A stretch of DNA of 41,348 nucleotides, taken from the NCBI GenBank assembly GCA_943371235.1, contig CALRTZ010000027.1, positions 1-41,348 on the forward strand, written 5' to 3'. A program made the position numbers and the translations under genes. Below, one piece after another: positions 1 through 6,394 of this stretch; position 1 is the first letter of the stretch; each line of letters opens with the position of its first letter. A model generated the notes under the pieces. That model was not told the origin of the DNA. It made no database searches and saw only the letters and a program-made list of their open reading frames with translations. The DNA comes from CAJBVG01 sp943371235 (GTDB lineage Bacteria > Bacteroidota > Bacteroidia > Sphingobacteriales > Sphingobacteriaceae).

Positions 1-82
1 ATAAATCATCTACTTTGCGACCGCCTTCGTACTCCTTGAGTGCCTTGGCTATCTGACTCTCGGTAAATTTTGACTTTTTCAT
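1..82 (-). CDS. IS3-family transposase OrfA, N-terminal fragment cut by window edge
   Basis: Read on the minus strand from the ATG at 82-80, the first 27 codons give a peptide beginning MKKSKFTESQIAKALKEYEG and ending GRKVDDL. This is the highly recognisable start of IS3-family OrfA proteins, the helix-turn-helix subunit that binds the element's ends and is joined to the OrfB DDE catalytic subunit by frameshifting. Only the start is inside the window; the rest lies to the left. The presumed IS terminus is about 65 bases upstream (near 148), the usual spacing for an IS3 left end. Whether the element is intact cannot be seen. Confidence 0.88.
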   Translation of the reverse strand, partial: MKKSKFTESQIAKALKEYEGGRKVDDL

Positions 83-148
83 TTCCTGTTGTTTAAAGTT
101 AAGGTTTTATCCTAATTTTAAACTGTCGGATTTTTAGGGGTACTTACA
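83..148 (-). mobile_element. Left terminus of the IS3-type element
   Basis: On the minus strand the sequence starting at 148 reads TGTAAGTACCCCTAAAAATC and continues CGACAGTTT. It begins with TG as IS3 ends do and resembles the general 'TG-...-CCCC-AAAA-...-GACA' ends of IS150-like members. It sits immediately upstream of the OrfA start, so it is read as the left inverted repeat plus the transposase promoter region. It overlaps the last codons of the neighbouring abortive-infection gene, which marks it as the insertion boundary. The exact boundary and the target duplication need the right end of the element, which is outside the window. Confidence 0.65.
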
Positions 149-877
149 ACATTTCTTTATGTAATTGGAGTCATATCCAGTATTTAGTAACTTCTCATAT
201 TCATTCCAATAATTTGAATTCTTTATAGGTTTAAGGCTCATATATTTATTGACATCCTTATAAAAACTTTCATTGTAATTACCCTCTAAAAATTGTTCTA
301 TTGCTTTTCTGCCATCATCGTGTACTCCATAAAATAAAATTAAATAAGCGTGATTGATTTTAGCTAATTCTATAAGATCAATTCTATTTCTCGACGACAT
401 TTCAGTATTTGTGTAGCTATCTATGAATTCTTTTGTAAAAATACTTGCAACGGTTGCATCTTTGTAGAAAAGGTCAATTTCTTTCAATATCTGAAGCATT
501 TGTTTATATACAACATAAAAGACTTTGCGTCCATAGAAATATTCTTCCTTTTCTAGAGATTTATATTTTAATTCTTCAACATTCATTCTATAAAAAGAGA
601 TCATTTCAAAGAAATTAGATCGAACTCTTTCCAATTCAATATCTTCTCTTTGCTGCTTATTTGCATTAAACTGTACCATAAAAGCCATATAAGTCAGCAC
701 CGAAGCTAGAATTCCTATAAATGGACCCATTATTCCACCTATGGTATCACCTACTTGTCCTTTGTTAGAAAAATCAACTATGTAAAACGGAGTTGATGTT
801 AAAATTATAGGAAGAGATGAAATTGCAAGGATCGATAAAATTAATTTCCATTTCGGAAATGCATTGTCGTTTTCCAT
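134..877 (-). CDS. Putative phage abortive infection protein (putAbiC-like), 3' end replaced by IS
   Basis: This 247-aa protein has two N-terminal membrane segments (about residues 10-34 and 46-71). Between and after them it carries the GDTIGGIMGP motif and an FFEMISFYR motif (about 89-97), both typical of the putative AbiC family of membrane proteins linked to phage abortive infection. Relatives are normally longer and continue with a conserved 'GHQ..LGHYFRHL'-like tail, which is missing here. The last codons (KYP and stop) are supplied by the terminus of the adjacent IS element, so the gene is best read as C-terminally truncated and possibly inactive. A TAnnTTTG promoter match lies at 894-901. 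Family assignment is from motif recognition; phage defence activity is inferred. Confidence 0.72.
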   Translation of the reverse strand: MENDNAFPKWKLILSILAISSLPIILTSTPFYIVDFSNKGQVGDTIGGIMGPFIGILASVLTYMAFMVQFNANKQQREDIELERVRSNFFEMISFYRMNVEELKYKSLEKEEYFYGRKVFYVVYKQMLQILKEIDLFYKDATVASIFTKEFIDSYTNTEMSSRNRIDLIELAKINHAYLILFYGVHDDGRKAIEQFLEGNYNESFYKDVNKYMSLKPIKNSNYWNEYEKLLNTGYDSNYIKKCCKYP

Positions 878-1090
878 AATATTTTTGTTTTATCAAATTT
901 AGTAAACCCTTAGTAAAGGAAAAGGTAACACCATGGCACGTCATGTAACACTTTCCTATAATTTCTAAATTATTCAGTCCCTTTTTCTTGTGTCAGGAAG
1001 CGCCATAAGGTGCCATGTATACATATTATTACGGCCCCCTACGGGCTACTAGCAATGTGCAAATGCGTAAATATGCAAATGCGTAAATGA
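878..1090. other. Intergenic stretch, no gene seen
   Basis: Besides the promoter at 894-922, this stretch holds scattered copies of CATG/GGCAC-type words (930-1018), a short GGGC/GCCC hairpin near 1034-1046, and two tandem copies of gcaaatgcgtaaat (1059-1072 and 1075-1088, 16-base period). I see no coding potential and cannot assign a role. Confidence 0.4.
894..922 (-). promoter_or_regulatory. Promoter of the abortive infection gene
   Basis: On the minus strand, TAAATTTG (901-894) matches the Bacteroidota -7 element TAnnTTTG, with TTTC 17 bases upstream (922-919) as a one-mismatch -33 TTTG. The spacer contains two TTACTAA copies 11 bases apart. The same arrangement occurs at 2092-2120. Confidence 0.5.
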
Positions 1091-1118
1091 GGCTTCAACA
1101 TCTGTTGAAGCCTTTTTT
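1089..1118. terminator. Hairpin terminator next to the small T9SS cargo gene
   Basis: A perfect 9-bp stem ggcttcaac / gttgaagcc (1091-1099 with 1104-1112) has a 4-base loop and is followed on the plus strand by six T. It lies directly after the stop codon of the minus-strand gene at 1117-1986, so it most likely ends that transcript, although the better T-run is on the other strand. Confidence 0.6.
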
Positions 1119-1986
1119 AGTTGGTTTTAATAAGCCTGATTCTTTCAATTCGATCTATCAATCGAATTTCTAAAAAGTAGATTCCTTCAGTTAATTGCCC
1201 ACCAAACTCCACCAAATCTTTGGTAGAATTTATGTTTATCTCTTCAACTAGACTTCCAGATAAATTGAATATTCTTAATATGGAAGTAGAATTCCTAAAA
1301 TTTGAAAGATCTAGGTTAAAGCTTTCACTTGATGGATTGGGATATACTCTTAGGAGTTCATTTTTTGATTTTTCTACTACGCTTGTATTTAATGGTACTG
1401 CGATACCAAATGATTTAATATTGGCTTCTATCAATGAAATAATATCAACCTTAACCCAACCAAATTTTATTTGGCCTAAGCTATCTGTAATTTCAAAACC
1501 AAAAAACTTATCTTCTTGACCTAACCAATTTAAATTCCCATAATTCTGTCCAAAATTAGTCATTGAAAATGCGAATGAAGCATTATTCACTTTTTCCATA
1601 TTCATAATGGTGTCATTCTTATCATACATCATTAATACATTTGTTTTAGACCAATATGATGTATAATTGATATAAAGTGAATCGGTGTGGTGTTTTAAAA
1701 GCTTAATGTTTGAATTTTTTGATTGAACATCAACAGCTGCATGAGTGTAAGTGCCTCCGTGGTTATATCTTGCGTGTATCGTTAAATCAATAGTCCCATC
1801 AAGATTTACATCTAAATCATAGCTCTGTGTGCCAGACTCAAATGTTGCTTTTAAGTTTTTATCCGGAATTATATCAACATAAACTTCATTTCTAAGACTT
1901 TCAAAAGATACTTGGCCGAATGTTATATTTGAAAATAGGATGAATGAAAAGAATTTAATGTAAATTATATGTTTTGATAGGTTCAT
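1117..1986 (-). CDS. Secreted protein with T9SS type A sorting domain
   Basis: This is a 289-aa exported protein. Residues 1-25 form a signal peptide ending in FGQ. The middle (about 30-205) is beta-rich with a DVNLDGTIDLTI segment, a short EF-hand-like or calcium-binding 'DxNxDGxxD' motif, and I do not recognise its fold. The last ~75 residues are a canonical T9SS type A sorting domain: LLRVYPNPSSE, then an IFNLSGSLV strand, and finally GIYFLEI...IRLIK. The protein should therefore be exported by Sec, carried across the outer membrane by T9SS and released or attached to the surface. It has its own promoter candidate at 2092-2120 with a leader of about 100 bases. The cargo function is unknown. 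Confidence 0.85.
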   Translation of the reverse strand: MNLSKHIIYIKFFSFILFSNITFGQVSFESLRNEVYVDIIPDKNLKATFESGTQSYDLDVNLDGTIDLTIHARYNHGGTYTHAAVDVQSKNSNIKLLKHHTDSLYINYTSYWSKTNVLMMYDKNDTIMNMEKVNNASFAFSMTNFGQNYGNLNWLGQEDKFFGFEITDSLGQIKFGWVKVDIISLIEANIKSFGIAVPLNTSVVEKSKNELLRVYPNPSSESFNLDLSNFRNSTSILRIFNLSGSLVEEININSTKDLVEFGGQLTEGIYFLEIRLIDRIERIRLIKTN

Positions 1987-2061
1987 ATAACATATTTACG
2001 AAATTTTCAAGTATTATCAAAATTTCAGGTAATTGTATATGTGTATTCACCTAAAACAATT

Positions 2062-2092
2062 TGTCTTGTCCTGAAATAAATTACACTATTTC
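2062..2092. repeat. 17-bp repeat copy and partial palindrome (IS-end-like)
   Basis: The word tgtcttgtcctgaaata (2062-2078) recurs exactly at 6248-6264. Here it is followed by ttacactatttc, the reverse complement of the gaaatagtgtaa that follows the other copy, so the two sites use the same pieces in a different arrangement. It falls in the leader of the gene at 1117-1986. Confidence 0.55.
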
Positions 2093-2120
2093 AAACTTAG
2101 TAAGGCCTTAGTAAAGGAAA
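2092..2120 (-). promoter_or_regulatory. Promoter of the small T9SS cargo gene
   Basis: On the minus strand TAAGTTTG (2099-2092) fits TAnnTTTG, with TTTC 17 bases upstream (2120-2117). The 29-base segment matches the abortive-infection promoter at 894-922 at 26 positions, including two TTACTAA copies in the spacer. Confidence 0.48.
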
Positions 2121-2124
2121 TAGG

Positions 2125-2306
2125 GGTAAGAGAAATTCTGAAAATTTTCGTTGTAACAATGTCGAAAAAGCAAAAGAAACTCAAGGAGTTAATTTCGCTA
2201 AGAAATTTCATTGTGTATCCTTTGTGCGTACTTCGTGCACTTTGTGTCCAATAAAGATAGTTCGATAATTCGACCGTTCGTTCTTTCGCAAATTCGATTG
2301 TTAGTT
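2125..2306. repeat. Intergenic TTTGTG and TTCG word clusters
   Basis: This non-coding stretch between the T9SS cargo gene and the toxin gene (the whole gap is 1987-2306) contains four TTGTG/TTCGTG words at 9-11 base steps (2210-2249), then five TTCG words at 7-9 base steps (2261-2296). No open frame of interest is seen. Similar 'CTTTGTG...' strings are, as I remember, scattered between genes in Bacteroidota genomes; their role is unknown. Confidence 0.45.
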
Positions 2307-2606
2307 CTATCTACCCGTGTAGTCTGCTGGATTTTTATAAGCATGGATAATAGCAAGAATAATTATTTCATTAGTACTTGTATCAATTATATAATGAATA
2401 TGATATGGGAATTGTTTTAATAAGAGGGTTCGGACTTCTTTGTATTTTATCTGAAAACCAAATGGGACTTGTATAATGTATTCTTTTGCTTCTCGAATTC
2501 TGTACAAAAACTCTTTAGCAAGTTCAGGGTTTATATTCTTATAATAATCTACAGCTTTTATAATATCAGATTTTACTTCAGGTCTATGTGATATTTTATA
2601 TTTCAT
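2307..2606 (-). CDS. Type II toxin, RelE/ParE superfamily
   Basis: This 99-aa protein has the length and layout of ParE-type toxins. Two N-terminal helices contain the typical KAVDYYKNINPELAKEF pattern. They are followed by strands ending in FPYHIHYIID and a final strand with the conserved HAYKNPADY tail, the 'H..R/KNP..Y' motif of this family. ParE members poison gyrase and RelE members cut mRNA at the ribosome; sequence alone does not decide which applies here. The ATG overlaps the antitoxin stop by four bases (ATGA, 2603-2606), the usual translational coupling in toxin-antitoxin operons. The gene appears intact. Confidence 0.88.
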   Translation of the reverse strand: MKYKISHRPEVKSDIIKAVDYYKNINPELAKEFLYRIREAKEYIIQVPFGFQIKYKEVRTLLLKQFPYHIHYIIDTSTNEIIILAIIHAYKNPADYTGR

Positions 2607-2845
2607 AAACTCTTTTCAATATCATCAATTGTATTGTCGAAATCAGATAGATCTCCTTTGTTGCTATAATAGTCACTTAATCTCTGATCAATAATTTGTT
2701 TTTGCCAATTAGATAAATCAATCAAATTTTCTGCTTCTTCTTTCTGCAATTCTACATACTTAGTTTTTAAATCTTGCCATTCTTCTATAGGAATAAAAAC
2801 GCCTGTGGTATTTCCTTTGTTATCATGTATGAATTGTAGTGTCAT
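2603..2845 (-). CDS. Antitoxin of the ParE-type pair
   Basis: This 80-aa protein lies directly upstream of and overlaps the toxin. Its N-terminal part (about 1-35) contains GNTTGVFIPIEEWQDLKTKY, which recalls the DNA-binding 'G.p.gV.ip..E...L' region of Phd/YefM antitoxins. The acidic C-terminal part (about 50-80), with SDYYSNKGDLSDFDNTIDDI, resembles the toxin-wrapping tails of addiction-module components. It should neutralise the toxin and, as in related pairs, repress the operon. A TAAATTTG promoter element at 2862-2869 and a perfect 14-bp palindrome at 2879-2892 lie just upstream, in the right place for autoregulation. Confidence 0.82.
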   Translation of the reverse strand: MTLQFIHDNKGNTTGVFIPIEEWQDLKTKYVELQKEEAENLIDLSNWQKQIIDQRLSDYYSNKGDLSDFDNTIDDIEKSL

Positions 2846-2861
2846 GGTTTTTTCATTTTAT

Positions 2862-2892
2862 CAAATTTAATAAATATTAACACAATTGTGTT
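2862..2892 (-). promoter_or_regulatory. Toxin-antitoxin promoter and likely operator palindrome
   Basis: On the minus strand TAAATTTG (2869-2862) fits the TAnnTTTG element 17 bases before the antitoxin ATG. Nine bases further upstream is the perfect palindrome AACACAATTGTGTT (2879-2892), which would cover the -33 region. That is where an antitoxin or toxin-antitoxin complex would bind to repress its own operon. Operator function is inferred. Confidence 0.5.
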
Positions 2893-2974
2893 ATAGAAAA
2901 ATATGAAAACCTGAAAATAAAATCTTCGCCTTGAAATCAGTGGTCAATTTAACCGGTATTTGCAGCTAATTTAT

Positions 2975-5900
2975 TTAATCAATTCTTACTGCCACTATAC
3001 CTTTCTTTTTAACCAATTCATTAAAGGCAGGAACATCAATATTCACAACATTATTCAGAATTAAAATTTGAGCATCAATTTTCTTAGATAAATCATCAAA
3101 AACCTCATAAGCATTTTTATTCGGCTTTGAATCTGCAGAAGAAACATTACTTCCGAGTCCTGCCATCTTATCATTCAACATAACTGGAAATGCCAATACA
3201 TCTTGTGGTGCCTTTGCTTTTGGCTGCATCAAATTCGATTCTACTTGATCCAATTTATCAAACATTGGTTTCGTTTGTTTTCTAAATTCGGAAGCCAATG
3301 CGGTATCCTTTATAGATGAAATATAAGCATTCAACTGAAGTCTAACTTGAAGTAATTTATTAATTGCTTTATGCGCATCCGATATTTTAGAATTTATTTT
3401 TTGAAGCAATTCAAACTGCGCTTTCAAGTCTTCTGCTGATACTTGAACTCTGGGGTCGGCTAAAATTTCAAATGTTTGTTCTGATTTTAAAATTTTATTT
3501 TCAAGAAGTCGAACTTTATATATACCGGGTACAACCTTTGCCCCTCTTCCGTTTCCAGCCCACATTATGTTTTTACCATTCACTTCTTCTGCATCAGGAT
3601 ACCGCATATTCCAAACAAATGTATTTAACATTCCAGTTTTGGTATCAAGCTTTCCATTTCTTGGTTGATCTTTTAATTCATAAAAATCTTTCGAAGATTC
3701 GAAGGGTTTTCCCTTTTTATCTTTAATGGAAGAATACGTAATAATCGTGTCATTCTTCTCAGTTAAGAATTGCATTTCTATTTCTTTACTTGGCTTATTT
3801 TTTAGGTAGTAATGCACCAATACTCCATTCACTGCATTCGTTCCTTCATCAACCAAACCTTTAGCCTGCCCACCTCCCATACGGTAACTAGGACGAGGTT
3901 TAAACACATACAAATCATTTTGAGGCATCCCTTTTTTTAACTCATAAAGTGGGCTTAAGTCATCTAAAATCCAAAAAGATCTCCCATGAGTTGCTACTAC
4001 CAAATCCTTTTCACGTTTCTGAATTCGTAAATCACGTATCGGCGTAAGTGGTAAATTTGAATTCATGCATTGCCAATTTTCGCCATCATCAAATGAAACA
4101 TAAATACCTCGTTCTGTACCGGCATAGAGTAATCCCTGCATGTTCGGATCTTCACGAATAACTCTGCAATAATCTCCAGATGGAATTCCTTTTGTAATTA
4201 ATTGCCAAGATTTCCCATAATCTTCTGTTTTAAATAAATAAGGTTTTTTATCTCCGAACATATACTTATTCGCAGCAACATAGGCCTTCCCTTTTGTAAA
4301 TTCCGAAGCATGTATAATACTGATAAGAGCAAAATCAGGTAATAATTTTGATGGAATATTTACTTTCTGCCAATTATCTCCATTGTTTTTAGATAAATGA
4401 ATATATCCATCATCCGAACCAGCCCATAATACACCTTTCTCAATTGGAGATTCATCGAAAGTAAAAATAGTAGCATATACTTCTGCTCCCGTCATATCTT
4501 TCGTAATTGGACCACCAGTCTCGCCAGTTGTTTTCGGATCGTTTCGACTCAAATCTGGACTAATCGTAGACCATGAATATCCTGCATCCTCACTTACATG
4601 AACAAATTGTGATGTGACGTATATTTTTTTAGGATTATGTGGTGAAAATACAATTGGATAGGTCCATTGAAATCTATACTTCTTAGCTGCAGAAGATGCA
4701 CCAATATTGGTTTCCGGATAAACAGAAATATCTTGATATTGCTCATTCGATTTCGAATACTTACTTAAATATCCATCATACTCACCTCCAAATGTAACAC
4801 TAGAATTTGTTGGGTCTGCCTGAATATATCCTGCTTCACCGCCAGCAACAGGGTACCAAGAATCAGTTCCAATACTATATCCATCTGTACGACTTGCAAT
4901 ACGAATAGATGAATTATCTTGTTGTGCTCCATATACATGATAGGGGAAATCATTATCTAAGGATACATGATAAAACTGTGCTGTAGGAACATCTCCATTT
5001 GTAAAAACTTGTCCATCATTAAAAGTAACTTCGGCTCCACCATCATTTCCTATAATATAATTTGATCCATTATTCGGGTTAATCCAAATATCATGTGTAT
5101 CGCCGTGCTGAACCGGAATATATTTAAATGTTTTTCCTCCATCATACGATTTCATTGCGTTTACATTTAAAACAATAAGTTCATTTTCATTTAAAGGATC
5201 GGCTGCTAAATTCATGTAATACCAAGGGCGTTGCCATAAATTCTTATCTTCATTTATTAATGTCCAAGATTCACCTGCATCATCAGAAGTGAAAAGTCCA
5301 CCTTTTTTACTTTCAATCAATGCATACAAACGATTCGAATTCTTTTTAGAAATAGTTATTCCAATTTTTCCTAAAATTCCGATAGGCATACCTGGATTAG
5401 TGTTCAGACATACCCATGTATCACCACCATCAACAGATTTATAAAGTCCGGAGCCGGTTCCACCTGAACTCATTGAGAATCCATTTCGATACGCTTGCCA
5501 TAAAGTTGCATAAATGACTCTCGGATTATTTGGATCAATCCGAACACTCGCTCCTCCAGTACTATCATTTTTTGATAAGATTAATTGCCATTTTTTGCCA
5601 CCATCCATACTTCTGTAAATTCCTCTTTCTTTATTTGCTTGAAATGGATTTCCCATTGCTGAAAAATAAACGATATCAGAATTTTGAGGATGTACTTCAA
5701 TGTTTGCAATTGCATCCGCAAGATTTGGGCCCAAACGTTTCCATGTTTTACCCGCATTTGTTGATTTATACATACCATCACCAAACGAAATATTCGAACG
5801 CATATCCGCTTCACCCATACCTACATACACTACATTTTCATCTGAAGGAGCAATAGCAATTGCACCGACAGAACTAGAATGAAAAGTAGAATCAGAAATT

Positions 5901-6145
5901 GATAACCAATTCATACCTCCGTCAATTGATTTCCATACTCCGCCACCTGTTGCACCAAAATAATATAGCAATAGGTTTTTAGTTGAACCTGCAACTGCTA
6001 AAGATCTACCAGCACGAAAAGGACCAATATTTCTCCACTCAAAACTTTTCAGTACAGAATCTGGTATTGGTGCATTCGATTTTTGAGCATTTACATGGTA
6101 AAGATTTGCACTTATTAGTATAAGGGACAAGAGAATTACTTTCAT
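2975..6145 (-). CDS. Exported VPS10/sortilin-like beta-propeller protein (BNR/Asp-box repeats)
   Basis: This 1056-aa protein has a signal peptide (about 1-20, cleavage after VNA). After FEWRNIGPFRAGRS, a hallmark start of this family, comes a long propeller region (about 30-715) with at least nine Asp-box turns of the type SxDxGxxW, for example KSIDGGMNW (about 71), KSVDGGDTW, TSDDAGESW, VSEDAGYSW and VSFDDGENW (about 680). The C-terminal third has the family's VPGIYKVRL and ADPRVQVSAEDLKAQFELL segments and helices. Such proteins are often annotated as glycosyl hydrolases, but no catalytic residues can be assigned and the substrate is unknown. There is no T9SS tail, so it is probably periplasmic. 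It is transcribed alone; a weak TATATTCG box lies at 6170-6177. Confidence 0.85.
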   Translation of the reverse strand: MKVILLSLILISANLYHVNAQKSNAPIPDSVLKSFEWRNIGPFRAGRSLAVAGSTKNLLLYYFGATGGGVWKSIDGGMNWLSISDSTFHSSSVGAIAIAPSDENVVYVGMGEADMRSNISFGDGMYKSTNAGKTWKRLGPNLADAIANIEVHPQNSDIVYFSAMGNPFQANKERGIYRSMDGGKKWQLILSKNDSTGGASVRIDPNNPRVIYATLWQAYRNGFSMSSGGTGSGLYKSVDGGDTWVCLNTNPGMPIGILGKIGITISKKNSNRLYALIESKKGGLFTSDDAGESWTLINEDKNLWQRPWYYMNLAADPLNENELIVLNVNAMKSYDGGKTFKYIPVQHGDTHDIWINPNNGSNYIIGNDGGAEVTFNDGQVFTNGDVPTAQFYHVSLDNDFPYHVYGAQQDNSSIRIASRTDGYSIGTDSWYPVAGGEAGYIQADPTNSSVTFGGEYDGYLSKYSKSNEQYQDISVYPETNIGASSAAKKYRFQWTYPIVFSPHNPKKIYVTSQFVHVSEDAGYSWSTISPDLSRNDPKTTGETGGPITKDMTGAEVYATIFTFDESPIEKGVLWAGSDDGYIHLSKNNGDNWQKVNIPSKLLPDFALISIIHASEFTKGKAYVAANKYMFGDKKPYLFKTEDYGKSWQLITKGIPSGDYCRVIREDPNMQGLLYAGTERGIYVSFDDGENWQCMNSNLPLTPIRDLRIQKREKDLVVATHGRSFWILDDLSPLYELKKGMPQNDLYVFKPRPSYRMGGGQAKGLVDEGTNAVNGVLVHYYLKNKPSKEIEMQFLTEKNDTIITYSSIKDKKGKPFESSKDFYELKDQPRNGKLDTKTGMLNTFVWNMRYPDAEEVNGKNIMWAGNGRGAKVVPGIYKVRLLENKILKSEQTFEILADPRVQVSAEDLKAQFELLQKINSKISDAHKAINKLLQVRLQLNAYISSIKDTALASEFRKQTKPMFDKLDQVESNLMQPKAKAPQDVLAFPVMLNDKMAGLGSNVSSADSKPNKNAYEVFDDLSKKIDAQILILNNVVNIDVPAFNELVKKKGIVAVRID

Positions 6146-6247
6146 ACTATTCTGGATATGGGTTGATAACGAATATACTAAATTAAAATCTTAAATGAAA
6201 TTGGTCAGAATTATCAATAAATTAACTAGCATAATTGTGCAAAATCC

Positions 6248-6287
6248 TGTCTTGTCCTGAAATAGTGTAAAGCTAATTCAGGACAAG
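6248..6287. repeat. Palindromic IS-end-like element
   Basis: Arms cttgtcctgaa (6251-6261) and ttcaggacaag (6277-6287) form a perfect 11-bp inverted repeat around a 15-base centre. The left arm is part of a 17-base word shared with 2062-2078. The paired ends with no gene between them suggest a remnant of an insertion sequence or a minimal mobile element, but a protein or RNA hairpin site is also possible. Confidence 0.5.
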
Positions 6288-6340
6288 TAATAGCGAATTA
6301 ATCCTTTAATCAGAACTAAATTCATTAGAAATTCCATTAA

Positions 6341-6380
6341 AAAAGAAAAGGCCCCCCAATTTCTTGAAGAGCCTTTCTCT
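6341..6380 (-). terminator. Terminator of the 2024-aa T9SS gene
   Basis: Just after the stop at 6395, the minus strand folds AAAGGC (6376-6371) with GCCTTT (6352-6347). The strand then runs into TCTTTTTTAA, the layout of an intrinsic terminator. The loop region CCCCCCAATTTCTTGAAGAG resembles the one at 26042-26060. Confidence 0.65.
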
Positions 6381-6394
6381 AATTAGGTTAGTTA

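Noticed and set aside
1034..1046. Short GGGC/GCCC hairpin as a terminator
   Set aside because: The stem is only four pairs and lacks a T-run on either strand.
2211..2420. 69-aa plus-strand frame over the end of the toxin gene
   Set aside because: It overlaps the toxin in antisense and starts in the repeated TTTGTG stretch; no family features.
2975..6145. Assignment of the propeller protein as a sialidase
   Set aside because: Asp-box turns alone do not make a sialidase; the arginine triad and catalytic context are not visible, and the start motif points to the VPS10/sortilin-like group.
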